A stretch of 64,000 nucleotides of DNA from Prorocentrum cordatum (GCA_963575745.1 CAUYUJ010000754.1:25001-89000); one strand, 5' to 3'; positions 21,785-36,483 are shown, counted from the stretch's first letter. Notes: generated by a model not told the origin, from the sequence alone. Numbers and translations are program-made.

Positions 21785-22560
21785 GTTAGCTTGACCCCAT
21801 CCCCCTGCCCTATGCCCTGGTCTGGACGGGGGCGGCACGTGGTGTTAGGGCGTTCAAGATGGCACAAGCTGACTCCTAGATGGCCCCACATATCCTAAGA
21901 TAGCCTCCAAGACAGCACAAGACAGCCCAAGATAGCTCAAGACTGCCTCTGGCATGCCTCCAACAGGCCACAAGACCACCAGAGACGGCTCCAATAGGCC
22001 ACGTAGTGTCTAAAAGATACCCCAAGAAACAAAATCCGTCAAAAGCCATTGGATCATTAATCAGTGTTACTTATCGCCGTTTCGCTTCCGATTGGCGTGT
22101 GAGGCCTCAAGATGGTCCCAAGATCGCACAAGAGCGACCCAAGAAGGGCCCAGAAGAGGTCCAACAAGTCTCCAAGAACGCCTAAGATCTCCTCAAAAGG
22201 GCCCTATGGGGTCACCATGCGGACCCTATGTGGGACTTACGAATGGGCCGTGCTAATCCGCGCTGCCCTCTGATTTGATCGATGGCCCCCAGATTGGCCG
22301 CAACATGGCCAGAAAGCCACCCAAGAGGGTCCCAAGAGAGCCCCAAGGGAACCCAAGCGGCTTCCAAAAAGGCACCAAGAGAGCTCGAAAGTTGCTCCGA
22401 CCGGCCTCCAAGAGGCTCCAAGGCGCACACAGCTTCACTATTGCTTGCCTCGCTGTTCCACTCTATACGTGTACAGCCGCCCTTTATCACAATAGCTCGA
22501 CTGAGCATCCTTTCTCGATGGGCGTGTTGGGATACGCGAAACGTCAAGAGCTTCTAACAG
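21785..22560 (-). mobile_element. CCAAGA-family element, copy 2 (half-palindrome type)
   Basis: Begins with a block like 4790-4850 (CTGGTCTGGACGGGGGCGG, then AGGGCGTTCAAGATGGC). Next comes an array of CCAAGA/GGCCC words, a diverged core (TCGCCGTTTCGCTTCCGAT, 22074-22093), the TTTGATCGATGG linker (22273) and the terminal block GAGCATCCTTTCTCGATGGG to GGGATACGCGAAACGT (22503-22556). The order matches one arm of the 3.7-5.7 kb palindrome, so this is a single-armed, more diverged copy. Confidence 0.8.
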
Positions 22561-23165
22561 TTACACGGACGGAGAGCGAATCGTGTTCGAAAATTTGGTG
22601 TTCGTCTCAGCGCCGCGCAAACTCTTCATAAATATTCCCGAGAATTACAAGGATGGAGGGCAGAGCGTCGTCAGCAAGTACCACTCGGACTAGCGACGCG
22701 CATTTTCGCCTTAACACTACAGGCGTTAGAGGCATGGGCGGCCTCTCGCCTTAACCACGCATGCTCGCCTTCCAAATCCAACAGATAGAAGGATGGCAGG
22801 CGACTCCTTTTCAGAACGGGGCGGTCGCTCGACTATCCCTGATACGTGATTACAACAAGTATGAAACTGCGTAGCCGCTTCACGGATGGAAGCGCTCGAT
22901 GTTTGCAGCAGACGGATTGTCGCTGGAACACTAAGGTGTATACACCAACTGCACGCATGGAGGACGATTTATCTCCGAAGCGAGGCTATCACTGGACTGT
23001 TCCTTGAGCGCGCTTGTCCTTAAAAGCTCTGCCCTGAACGAAAGGCTAACAAGGCGGTCGTCTTTCCAGGGGGTGCTTCCTGCAGTGAAAAGGGAAGCTT
23101 GTAGAGGGTTAGCGAGGACGGGACTTGGGACGGGAAGATGTGTTGGACAATAGTTGATGCATCCT
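22561..23165. other. Low-copy spacer, possible ORF remnant at ~22650-22790
   Basis: Lower GC than its surroundings. One plus frame reads RIFALTLQALEAWAASRLN near 22700 and stops at 22788; it looks protein-like but I do not recognise it. Confidence 0.35.
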
Positions 23166-23169
23166 GGGT

Positions 23170-23484
<315 letters not shown>

Positions 23485-23489
23485 AGGGC

Positions 23490-23735
23490 GCGCCGCTGGA
23501 TGTCCCCAGGGGGGGGACCCCCCCTTTCCCCGATCCGTCGTCGGGGACCCCCCGTTTCCCGGTCCGTCGTCGGGACCCCCCCCCCCCCCCCTCCTGTTCC
23601 CGGTCCGTCGTCGGGAAAACCCCCCCCTCCCTTTCAAAAGGGGGGGGGTCGAACCACCCCACCCCCTTTGGGCTCGAAATTCGAACAACCCCCCCACCCC
23701 CCCTTTCGTCACGCCGCCCACTGACTCCAGAACCC
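23490..23735 (+). repeat. C/G-run module with three GGTCCGTCGTCGGGA copies
   Basis: Runs of 7-14 C or G alternate with (C/G)GTCCGTCGTCGGG at 23541, 23560 and 23605. A GGGGGGGTCGAACCACCCC pairing lies at 23642-23661. Related TTCGAA plus C-run modules occur at 25205-25320, 37340-37460, 38500-38670 and 53890-53980. Confidence 0.8.
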
Positions 23736-23799
23736 GCCCCCCCCCCCCCTCCCACCTCTAAGCCTTAACCCCGGACCCTAAACCAAACCGCCAACACTA

Positions 23800-25140
23800 G
23801 CCACAAACAGTACTCGATACTCACTATTTACTACCCACTACCCACTACTATTCACTGCTTACTGCTCACTACAACCAACTCACTACTCACTACTCACTAC
23901 TATACTCACTGCTCACTACTCACTACCCACTACTCACTGCCCACTAGTCACTACTCACTACTCACCGCTCACTAAACACTATCCACTACGCACTACTCAC
24001 TACTCACTACTCACTACTCAGTACTCACTTCTCACAACTCACTACTCTCTACTCGCTACTCCCTACACAGTACCCACTACTCACTACTCACTACTCACTA
24101 CTCACTACTCACTACTCGGTACTCGGTACTCGCTACACGATACACACTACTTACCACCCACTACTCACTACTCACTACTCCCTGCTCCCCGCTCTCACCT
24201 CACTACACACCACTCACTACTCATGACTCACTACTCACTACTCACTACTCAATACACAATTACTCACAACTCACTACTCACTACTCACTACTCGCTACTC
24301 CATACTCGCTACTCGCCACTCAATACTCCCCACCCACCACCCACTACTCACTACTCACTAGTCACTAACCACTACTCACAACACAACACTCCCCACCTAC
24401 TAGTCACTAGACACTACTCACCACTTACTACTTACCACTCACTATTCACTACTGAGTACTCACTACCCACTACCCACTATTCGCTACCTACTTCTCACAT
24501 ACCACTACTTTCTATTCACTATTCCCTACTCCCTGCTCACTACTAAGTAATCACTGCTCACTACTCGCTACTCCCGGCTTGTTACTGACTACTCACTATT
24601 CAATTCTGCCGACTCACTACTCACTACTCGCGACGCCCTACCCAGTACTCGCTTCTCACGGCTCTCTACTCGCTACTCCCCACTCGCTACTCACTTCTCA
24701 CTACCTACTACCCACTATTTACTACTCACTACCCACTACTGACTACTCACTACTCACTACTCACTGGTCACAACTCACTTCTGCATACCCACTACTCGCT
24801 ACTGTCTACTCACTACTCACTAAACACTACTCACTACGCACTACTCAATACTCGCTACTCACTACTATCTACTCTCTACTCACTACTCACTACTCACTAC
24901 GCACTACCCACTACCCACTACCATCCTACTCACTACTCACCACCGACTCCTCGCTACCCACTACTCACTACTACTCCGTACTCCCTACTTCCTACTCAGT
25001 ACTCACTACTGATTACTCAGTACGCACTACTCATTACTTACTAATCGCAACTCACTGCTCCCTACTCACTACTCACTACACACTACTCACTATTCGCTAC
25101 TGTCTATTTACTACGAATTACTCCTCAATCACTATTCCCT
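23800..25140 (+). repeat. 7-bp satellite (CACTACT)n, ~1.3 kb
   Basis: Tandem CTCACTA heptamers with many variants (CCCACTA, TACTCG, CACAAC). The open frame reading HYSLLTT on the plus strand is a product of the repeat. The unit is unlike the TTTAGGG telomere repeat expected of dinoflagellates. Confidence 0.95.
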
Positions 25141-25164
25141 ACTCCAAACTCCTTACCCACCTTC

Positions 25165-25322
25165 TCCGTCGCAGAAAGGAGCAGCGGGAGAGGCCCCCTC
25201 CCCGGCGCTCTGTCTGGCGCAAGGGGGGGGGAGGGGGGGGAAGGGGGTTCGAACTCCCCCTTTCCCCTTTCCAGCGCCAAAGGGGGAGGGGGGGTCGCAA
25301 ATATCACCCCCCCTTTCTAATT
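25165..25322 (+). repeat. C/G-run module with TTCGAA
   Basis: GCAAGGGGGGGG, GGGGTTCGAACTCCCC (25235) and CCAGCGCCAAAGGGGG. It separates the heptamer satellite from the ATC array. Confidence 0.75.
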
Positions 25323-25347
25323 ACAGGGTCCACCAGTGGCTCGCTTT

Positions 25348-25965
<618 letters not shown>

Positions 25966-26340
25966 CGCGCGACAGGGCGGCTGCTGCGCGATGGCGCGAA
26001 GGACAGGCTGCTTTCGCGGCGAGCGGGCGACTGGCGCACGACAGGGGGCCGCGGCGAGCTGGCGGCCGCCGCGGTGCCTCCGCGTCCAGCGTCAGCAGCG
26101 CGGCGAACACGCCGTCGCCGTCCCAGCCCGCCAGCCACGCCAACGTGCAGGGCTGGCCCGCCTCCTGCGGACAGTCCCGCCACGCGCCTCGGCAGACGCG
26201 GGCGCCGCTGCTCGGAGGCTTCGGGGGCGCCTGCCCCCAGGCGTCATCGTCGCAGTCGTCGTCGCCGTCGTCGTCGCAGCCGTCGCCGTCGTCGTCGTCG
26301 CAGGCGCCGCCGCCGCCGTCGCCGTCGTCACCACCCGTGT
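25966..26340 (-). other. GC-rich island with possible minus-strand exon
   Basis: The minus frame reads ARVCRGAWRDCPQEAGQPC and LAWLAGWDGDGVFAALLTLD, balanced enough to be protein, but it runs into Asp-rich translation of the ATC array and of a GTC-type repeat (26240-26330). Not recognised; the plus frames are also open. Confidence 0.2.
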
Positions 26341-26970
26341 CTAGTGCCTCGGTTTCCCCGTTCGGGTGGGGGGGGGGTAGACGGAGGCGGCAGGGGGCAG
26401 TGGAGAGGGAGCGGGCGGAGAGGGAGGGGAGACGGAGGGTGCAGAGGGCACGGGAAGGGGGAAGCGAGGGTGGGAAAGGGTGGATAGGGGGGGGAGATGG
26501 AGGGACAAGGGACAGAGGGGGAGAAGCGGAGAGGAATGAGAGGACTGTGGAAGGCAGGCAGGGGGAGGGCACCCCTCCACCTCTCCCCCTGTCCGCACTC
26601 CCAATCCCACACCACGGCCCCCATTCTTCTCCCCAGACCCCTTTGCACCGATCCTCTTCCCTCCCCCTTCCCTTACAAACATCACGTCCCCCTGAAAGAG
26701 AACACGAGGGGGAGGAAGGGGGATGGGGTAGATACACAGTACGGGAGAAGCAAAGGAAAAAGGAACAATGAAGAGAGCTCCTCCTCCCCCTCACTGATCG
26801 TGGGTATTCTGCCTCATTATCTTCCCCCTCTTGGGAGAAATACCTTGTCAATCAGCCTTCCAGAGAGCGCACGACGCGAGAGCAAGCGGTGGCACCATCG
26901 GCGAGGGCGGGGCAGCCTGTGACGACGCGCCAACTCTTGGGGATCGGAACCTGGGCGCCACATCTCAATC
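26341..26970. other. Purine/pyrimidine-skewed spacer
   Basis: GGGAGA-rich to ~26570, then CCTCCCC-rich to ~26700, a loose inverted skew. No gene recognised. Confidence 0.5.
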
Positions 26971-26974
26971 CCTC

Positions 26975-27266
26975 TTCTCTCTCTCTCTCTCCTTCTCCTT
27001 CCGTCCCTCTCTCTCTCTCTCGCGCACAAACACATACAACACAAACTCCAGCACACAAACAAACAAACAAACAAACGACACACACACAGACAGACAGACA
27101 CACAGACACAGACACAGACACAGACACAGACACAGACACAGACACAGACACAGACACAGACACAGACACAGACACAGACACAGACACAGACACAGACACA
27201 GACACAGACACACACCCAGACACACACACTTACACACACACACTCACACACACACACACACACGCA

Positions 27267-27327
<61 letters not shown>

Positions 27328-27396
27328 ACGCACACACACACATACACATACACACACACACACACGCACGCACGCACGCACGCACGCACGCACGAA

Positions 27397-27440
<44 letters not shown>

Positions 27441-27441
27441 C

Positions 27442-27480
<39 letters not shown>

Positions 27481-27547
27481 AAAACAAATACACATTCACA
27501 CACACACACGCACAACAAAAAACAAGCACACACATACACACACACAC

Positions 27548-27586
<39 letters not shown>
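26975..27586 (+). repeat. Composite microsatellite: CT, CAAA, ACACAG, AC, ACGC, TA
   Basis: Short CT runs, (CAAA)n near 27060, (ACACAG)n at 27090-27215, (CA)n mixed with (ACGC)n to 27530, ending in (TA)n at 27549-27584. No stops occur in several frames because of the repeats. Confidence 0.97.
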
Positions 27587-27589
<3 letters not shown>

Positions 27590-28130
27590 CGCGGCGCGGC
27601 AGCGGCAATCCGCTCGCGCGAGTAGCAACACCGGGTTACGGAGTCGCGAAGAAAGACGGGAGATGGGGGCCGGAGAGAGGGGACAGGAGCGCGGGGGCAC
27701 TCTCACGCAGGAGGGCCGCGGGTAGCGCGCGTGGGGCGGCCAGGCTGATGGGCCGCCCCTGGCAGCGGCGCGGCGTCACGACGCACCCAGGGGAGGGGCC
27801 AGCAACCACAGTGCGGGCGAGGCCCACCAAGGAGGGGGGGCGGGAGCAGCAAGCGGCCAGCATGCCGGAGCCCCCGGGCGAAGGGGGGGGGCAGCAGCGC
27901 GGGCGCACGGCAGCGGGCTGGGGGCGCGTGTGCGTCCGGCGCTGCGGCGGCCGCGGGGGCGGACCCTGGGCGGGGTAGCGGGCAGAGCCCTGGCGCGGCG
28001 CCACTGAGTAGCGGGGCGGTGCAAGCCGCACAGGGGCGAGATAGCGAGGGCGAGCGGTGGAGAAGCGGACGCCATCCTAAGGCCAGCGCACGGCATCACA
28101 GCCTGGGACGTGGCGGTGCCCAGTGCAAGT
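27587..28130. other. GC-rich spacer
   Basis: About 540 bp of ~70% GC. All frames are partly open. No recognisable gene. Confidence 0.5.
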
Positions 28131-28136
28131 GGCAAC

Positions 28137-28402
28137 ACACACAGACATACATATATACAGACATACAGACATACAGACATACAGACATGCAGACATACAG
28201 ACATACTGACAAGCAGACAAGCAGACAAGCAGACATGCAGACATGCAGGCATACAGACATACAGACATACAGACATACAGACATACAGACACATATACAT
28301 ACATACGCACAGACAGACAGACAGACAGACAGACAGATGGACGGACGGACGGACAGACAGACAGACAGATAGACAGACAGACTGACTGACTGACAGACAT
28401 AC
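28137..28402 (+). repeat. (ACAGACAT)n / (ACAG)n microsatellite
   Basis: ACAGACAT octamers to ~28310, then ACAG and GGAC tetramers to ~28402. Confidence 0.95.
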
Positions 28403-28770
28403 ATACCGTTTCGACGTCGCGGCCCTGCGCGCAGAGACAACGCGGAGAAAGTCTGGAGCAGCAGCGATCGTGCGCGCGTGTCTAGAGCGGCCGAGCCCTC
28501 AAGGCCACATGGGAGCCAGCAGCAGCTGCTGGCCGTAAGCCATCTGGGCGTGGGATGACGAGGGGGTCAAGCGAGGGGGGGGTGAACGAACGAACTACGA
28601 GACGACGTAGTGAGCCGAGGAACGACAGGGGGAGCGAGGGCGACAACAGCAAGCGTGACCGACATGGCTGGATGAAACAACATTGCAAGCACAAGCGTAA
28701 AACTCGCCGGCCCAACGGGCCAAAGGCGTGCTAAGATCTCCGGTAACTACTGAAAAATATTTCTAGTTCG
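28403..28770. other. Low-copy spacer
   Basis: No gene recognised. Begins TTTCGACGTCGCGGCC just after the microsatellite; a similar GTCGCGGCC follows the (CA)n at 29377. Confidence 0.45.
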
Positions 28771-29060
28771 CGCGCGCGGGGCGGCCCCTGGGGGGCCCCG
28801 GACGAGAAGTACCCTGGCCGATCCCCGGCTGACCCCCGGGCGATCCCCAGAAGGGAGGCTATTTTTCGCCACCCCTCACGAGGATCGTGGCCTCCGAGGG
28901 GGGGGGCTGCAATCGACTCCCCCCCCTCCCGCCCCAAGGGGCCCCCCAAAGCCCCCCAAGAGGCCCCAGGGGGGTTCAATGCGCCGCCTAGGAGCCCCAA
29001 GACGCTCCCAAGAAGCCCCCAAGAAGCCCCCAAGACGGCCCCGAGAGGCTCCAAATAGCG
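28770..29060 (+). mobile_element. CCAAGA-family element fragment, copy 3
   Basis: Contains GTGGCCTCCGAGGGGGGGGG then CAATCGACTCCCCCCC, matching the linker at 5233-5290, followed by CCCCAAGAGGCCCC-type words. No core or GGATACGCGAA end here. Confidence 0.65.
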
Positions 29061-29317
29061 CTCCAGGGCCGGCGGAATGAGCGAAGCGATTAAATGACTA
29101 CAGCAAATGCCAGGGCCAGCAGAAGCGTGTAGAAGGGCATGGCCAAACGGGCCAAAAAACCTGCAGTGACGGCGGGGATTTCGCCAAAACCGCAGCGGCA
29201 AGGCTGCAGCGCCGGTAAGCTCGCTGGGGCGCCGGAAACGCGGCGAACGGGAGGGCTGGCCAGAGAAAAGCGACTGGCGCCACAGACGGGATCCCTGGAC
29301 GAGGAGAAAGGACGAGA

Positions 29318-29349
<32 letters not shown>
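29318..29349 (+). repeat. (CA)n
   Basis: About 16 CA dinucleotides. Confidence 0.95.
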
Positions 29350-29352
<3 letters not shown>

Positions 29353-29508
29353 ATCAAAGAGAAACACACATTTTTAGCGTCGCGGCCACACGCGCATCGA
29401 CGCGGCCGAGGCAGTCGGAGAAACGCCCAGAAGCCGCCGAGGCAGCCGAACCAGCCGGGGACTCACGCAGCCAGGCGAGGAGAACAGGTATCATCCATGA
29501 GGAACCAC

Positions 29509-29573
29509 GAGCGCGTTTCTTTATTTTCGGCGATGACGGGCGTCAGGGGGGGGGGCGGGGGTTATGACGTAAC
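29509..29573 (+). repeat. Left terminal inverted repeat, copy 1
   Basis: Pairs with 31411-31478. Key blocks: GCGTTTCTTTA, GGCGATGACGGGCGTCA, G-run, TTATGACGTAAC. Confidence 0.8.
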
Positions 29574-29654
29574 ACCCCCCCCCGCCGTGTGGCTCCGGCA
29601 CCACAGCCGCGCCCGCGCGCACGACGACTATGAGCAACGAGCGAAGAGCGACGA

Positions 29655-29726
<72 letters not shown>

Positions 29727-29744
29727 AGAGCAGCATGTAGGTGG

Positions 29745-30065
29745 CGACATGCCCAACAGCGCTTGTGTACACCACAAAGCTTGCGTGCACCACAGCGCGC
29801 GTGTACACCACAGCGCATGCGTACACCGCAACAGCCGTGTGCAACGCAGCGCCTGTGTCCTCAGTGCTTGCGTGCAACACAACGCCAGTGTACACCACAG
29901 CAAATGTGTACAGCGCGGCAGCCATGAGCAACACAGCGCCTGTGACCACCACAGTTCTTGCGCGCACTGCAGCGCCTGTGCTCACCACAGCGCCTCTCTA
30001 CACCACAGCATCCGCGTGCAACGCAGCGATGGTGTATACCAGTGCCTGCGTGCACAAGACGAATA
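29745..30065 (+). repeat. 18-bp tandem array (TGTACACCACAGCGCCTG), forward
   Basis: About 18 units. One frame reads a Cys/His hexapeptide (SACVHH) without stops, aligning with the same frame in copy 2 including a 3-nt, frame-keeping difference. No start or domain outside the repeat. Confidence 0.85.
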
Positions 30066-30284
30066 GAAGGAGCATGTAGGAGAAGATCTTCTGCGGACAG
30101 CTAAACGCCACGCCGGGGAGATGCTGACAATAGACTGCGACGTTTTTCCTTCCCCCCTCTTCGTCCTCCTCCTTTTCTTCCTCCTCTTCTCCTCTTCCCA
30201 CACCCTTCCCCCCTGTCGTGCGGGTCGGCGCTACGGCGCACGTGCGCATCTCAGCGTGCGCACCCCAGAATGGTCTATTAAATC

Positions 30285-30795
30285 TGTCCGCTTGGTTTTC
30301 GGACGGCCAATTTTGCTGGAGCCTCCTGGACGCAGGTGGGAGGCGTTAGGATTTTGTTTATCATGTGGGCGCGACTTTAAGCCAAGCGCACAGACAAGGC
30401 CTCAGCCAGCAAGCAGTCGACCTCTTCAGAGAACGCCGAAACAAAGGTGTAAAGGTACAGCCTACAAATTTGCAATCAAGGTAGCATCAGTTACCTCTCG
30501 CCGCCCGAATCGGTCTTCAACTGTACCCCCTGGGTGAAACGCTGCGTCTTCGGCGTTGAAGCACAAACATGAGCAACAGATAGCAATCGAGCAGGAGCTG
30601 ATGCGCCTAAGTCGCCCTCGGCGAAGGTGGGAGGCGTTAGGATGATGCGGGCGGACTCGGGAGGACTCGTAGATACCAGCGGCGCTTCTTTTTCCATAAG
30701 ATTTCCCCTTCCGAATCATATATAAAACAATTGTTTTCTGTGGAATCCACAAGCGCCCCATTCTGTCATAAGGATTCTTTCTCAAATTCTATATG
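30285..30795. other. Segment unique to TIR copy 1
   Basis: In copy 2 the block ending GAATGGTCTATT is followed at once by the inverted 18-bp array. Here ~510 bp intervenes, with lower GC and a TATATAAAACAATTG at 30719. It contains GGTGGGAGGCGTTAGGAT twice (30330, 30628). It may be a nested insertion; I found no coding signal. Confidence 0.55.
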
Positions 30796-30799
30796 CGAC

Positions 30800-31095
30800 A
30801 GTGGTGCTCTGTTGCACACGGCTCCTATGGTGCACACAGGCGCCGTGGTGTACACAGGCGCTGTAGTGCACGCAGGCATCGTGGTGTACACTGGTGATGT
30901 GTTACACACGGCTGATGTGGTGTACGCAGGCGCTGTGGGGTACACAAGCGGTGTGGTGCCAGCAGGCACTGCGGCACACACTGACGCTGTGTTGCACGCG
31001 GCTGCTGTGGTGTACGTAGATGGTGTGGTGTACACAGGCTGCGTGGTGCATGCAAGAACTGTGATTTACACAGGCGCTGTGGCACAAATCGCAAC
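30800..31095 (-). repeat. 18-bp tandem array, inverted
   Basis: Units such as GCGCTGTGGTGTACACAG are the reverse complement of the forward array, so the element can fold into a long imperfect hairpin. Confidence 0.85.
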
Positions 31096-31288
31096 CTACA
31101 TGCTGCCGTCCTCGGTCATTACTAGGCATTCACAGACGCCGCCGGCGCGAAACGCTACGTCATCGGCCCCCTCCAACAACATCCCTTCCAAATGATTGCC
31201 GTCATCGGCCCGGAATAAGAAAACAGGCTCCAGCCGCGTCCGCGCCCACGACGACGATGAGCGACGAGCGACGAACGACGAGCGACGA

Positions 31289-31319
<31 letters not shown>

Positions 31320-31410
31320 AAGCGGACCAGCTATGCGACTTCCTATGCGGACACCTATGCGGATCCCGATGGTCACGGCGGCAGTGCCCGGGGCGCACTG
31401 GGGGGGGAAC

Positions 31411-31478
31411 GTTACGTCAAAAGGGGGGGGCGGGGGCGATGACGCCCGTCATGCGCCAAGCATTGAAGAAACACGCTC
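31411..31478 (-). repeat. Right terminal inverted repeat, copy 1
   Basis: Reads GTTACGTCA, G-run, GATGACGCCCGTCATG, GAAGAAACACGCTC. Confidence 0.8.
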
Positions 31479-32135
31479 CACGCTGTGCGGGCGTCACTCG
31501 GGGGCAGCCAGGAGAGACGAAGAACTGGGAAGCTACCAACAAGGGAGCGACCATAAGGGAGTGGGACAACAGGCAAAATACGAGGGCGCACCGACACGGC
31601 AGTGACAGACCTCAAGGCACCGACGGCGCAGCGAGGACGATCGACCAACAGGGCGACAGTATATACGCACACACACATTCACAAACAAACACACTTTCCA
31701 CTCCTGAGGCGAAGCGATCGTGTCTCAGCTCGCGAAGCGTCCGGCGCCGACGTGGGGCTCTCGTCGCACTCAGCGGACGAGGAAGAAGCACTTGACGTGA
31801 CTCTACTATACGTCCTAGCCTATATCGTGAAGTCTATGCGAACTACAAGCTTCTGTACTGGCTGCGTTCGGAAACATACGGTACGTGGAGACGAGCAGGA
31901 TGAGCTCCACGTAGCCAACGACACCCTGGAATACGTGTGTGTATATAGATCTGTATATACGAATGTATGCGTGTATGTCCCTCTGCCGTCCACGCTCCTG
32001 ATCCACCAAAACGCTCCTGGTTGTTCGACCTCGACCCGGCACTGCAAATCATGCCTCTACTTGCAGCTGCTGCGACACTAAATCTTCAGCGGCGAGGGCT
32101 GAGCTGAGACGTCCCAGTAACCTCCTGGCTTCCCC
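31479..32135. other. Low-copy spacer
   Basis: About 650 bp with a short CA tract near 31668. The plus frame 31602-32081 is open for 159 codons, including CTGCVRKHTVRGDEQDELH, but shows no domain I know. Confidence 0.4.
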
Positions 32136-32528
32136 CCCTCTCTTCTCGTTCTCTCTATCTCTCTCTCTCTCTCTCTCTGTCTCCCACCAATTCTCGCTAC
32201 CTGCCAGGTCATACCCTCTATCCCAATTCACATACACACACACAACACACACACCTCCCGACCCTACCCTGTGCTACACTCACCTGCCCCTCTGTTCCTC
32301 TCCCTGACTCCTCTAGCCACTCGCCTTCCTCATTCCCCCGCAGTCCTGCGCAAACCTCCCCCCTAGTCATCTAGCCTCACCTCCACCCCTCCCTCTCGCT
32401 CTACCTGCCTCCGGCACCCTTGCCTCTGTCTCTCTCTCTCTCTCTCTCTCTGTGTCTGTCTCTCCATCTCTCCCTCTCTCTCTTTCTCTATTTCTCTCGT
32501 GCTCTCGCTCTCTCTCTCTCTCTCTCTC

Positions 32529-32576
<48 letters not shown>

Positions 32577-32603
32577 TCTATATGTATATAGATATGTCGA
32601 TAT

Positions 32604-32656
<53 letters not shown>

Positions 32657-32751
32657 TGTCTCTCTCGCGCTCTCCTCTATATATCCTCCCTCTCCCTCTC
32701 TCTCTCTCTCGCTCTCGCGTCATGTTGATTGTTCTCTCTCTCTCTCTCGCT

Positions 32752-32792
<41 letters not shown>

Positions 32793-32985
32793 ATATATAT
32801 GTGCATATGTACAAATACGCATGTAACTATATATATACACTGTTATGTATACACAGATCTCTCTCCCTGTACCTATACCTATATATGTATCTTCATGTCT
32901 ATATTTCTCTCTCTCTCTCTATCTCACTCTCTGTCTCTCTCTCTCTCTCTCACTCGCTCTCCCGGTACATCTCTCTCTGTTTCCC
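32136..32985 (+). repeat. (CT)n, (TA)n and CTATAT microsatellite cluster
   Basis: Alternating CT-rich tracts (32155-32180, 32430-32580, 32690-32790, 32905-32960) and (TA)n (32598-32653). Confidence 0.95.
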
Positions 32986-33149
32986 TTTTGTTTGCCAGCG
33001 TGGACCCCAAACAGTGCGTTTCCACCGTGACCCCATTGCACGTTGAGACGTGATTAGTGCCAAATTATGTCTGGTAGGGCGCTTCGGATTCTAATGATGG
33101 GCCGCCCCTCCTTCTACTAGCAGACTCGTGCCCCTCCTTTCCGAGGCCA

Positions 33150-33440
33150 CTTCCCTCGTGCCCGCTCGAGGATGGTGCACTCCCGGTATGCCAGCTGATA
33201 CCGCGTGCCCGCTTGAGGATGGTGCACTTCCCGCATGCCAGTTCATGCCTGAACCCTCATTCCATGCGCGCCCGCTCGAGTATTGTGCACTTCCCACATG
33301 GCAGCTAATGCCCGAACCCTTATTCAATCCGCGGCCGCTCGAGGATTGTGCACTTCCCGCACGCCTGCTAACTCACAGACCCCTCATCCCACGCGCACCC
33401 GCTCGAGGATCGCGCACCTCCCACATTCCCAGGCGCTGCT
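33150..33440 (+). repeat. ~63-bp tandem repeat, five units
   Basis: The motif GCTCGAGGATNGTGCACTTC recurs at 33164, 33211, 33274, 33337 and 33401, giving spacings of 47, 63, 63 and 64 bp. Each unit ends in a CATGCCAGNT and GAACCCTCAT-type segment. Confidence 0.9.
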
Positions 33441-33474
33441 CCCAAGCGCTCCAGGGGCTCCCAAGCCACGTGAA

Positions 33475-34412
33475 TATGCATCCCGAGCCTACAAGACGGC
33501 CCGTTCAGGCAACCAAGGACACCAAAATGGCCCAAGTTGCCTCGAAAGACGGCCCAAGGCGGCCCCAAGGCGGCCAAACAGTGATTCAAAACGGCCCAAC
33601 GATGCCTCCAAGAGGGCCTAGAGTGGCCGCCACAAGAGGACCTCCACCAGGGTCGGAAGAAGCAGAAATCATTGATCCCCTTGGATGCTTGAAGGACTTT
33701 CGCATTCTCGCCTTTTCGGGCTGCCGTCAGCCCAAGACGGCCCAAGAGACATCCGAGGCGGCCCCAAGACGCCCCAAGAGGTCCCCCCCGTGGGACCGAA
33801 GACGGCATGAAAAGACCCATTGGACGACCCAAGATGGCGCCAAGAAGGCCCCACAAAGGTCCTTGACACTTACCACACACTCTACAAACCCCCAGCACAG
33901 CCCAAGGCCCAAAGCCGGCGTAAGAGGGCCCCAGGACGGCCCAAGAGGGCCCCAAGGGACACCTAACAGCTGGATCACAGGAGGTCAAGAGAACCCCAAG
34001 ATTTCCCAAACGAGTGTCAGCATCACCCATCATCTGCAACATCATCCTCATCGCCCCCATCAGCATCAGCAGCATCAGCATACTCGTCATCAGCACCACC
34101 AGCACTATCAGCAACAACATCATCATAAGAGCGTCATCGCCATCGTCGTCGCCATCGCCACCACCATCATCACCATAATCACCGTCACCATCATCACCAC
34201 CACCACCGACACCATCACCCGTCGTCGTCATCAGTATGATCCCCATTACCATCATCATCATCACCACCATCACCATCATCACCATCATCACCACCATCAC
34301 CATCACCACCACCATCAGCATCGCCACGATGATCACCAACATCAACATCATAATCGTCATCCGCTTTAATCATCCTCATCACGGCTCTCCAGAATCTGGA
34401 TACGCGAAAAGT
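33475..34412 (+). mobile_element. CCAAGA-family element, copy 4, with internal ATC array
   Basis: CCAAGA/GGCCC word arrays flank the core GCAGAAATCATTGATCCCC to CTCGCCTTTTCGGGCTGCCG (33662-33729). A second array follows, then an (ATC)n tract (34012-34365), and the terminal block CAGAATCTGGATACGCGAAA at 34390-34410. The GGATACGCGAA end is the same as at 5663 and 22545. Confidence 0.75.
34012..34365 (+). repeat. (ATC)n / (ACC)n array
   Basis: ATC and ACC triplets; the plus frame reads poly-His/Gln as an artefact. Confidence 0.93.

Positions 34413-36483
<2,071 letters not shown>

Larger units (their letters stand above)
29509..31478. mobile_element. TIR foldback-like element, copy 1
   Basis: Ends are inverted repeats of ~65 bp: left 29509-29573 and right 31411-31478 share GCGTTTCTT, GATGACGGGCGTCA, a G/C run and GACGTAAC in inverted orientation. 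Inside, both halves carry GCGCACGACGACGATGAGCG-type GAC tracts (29613, 31238). The left half has an array of 18-bp TGTACACCACAGCGCCTG units and the right half has the same unit inverted. The middle (30080-30285) matches the middle of copy 2 at 43947-45383. No transposase frame is seen. This copy has an extra segment (~30285-30795) absent from copy 2. Confidence 0.8.

Noticed and set aside
27549-27584. (TA)n as promoter
   Set aside because: Part of a compound microsatellite with no downstream gene; dinoflagellate promoters generally lack a TATA box.
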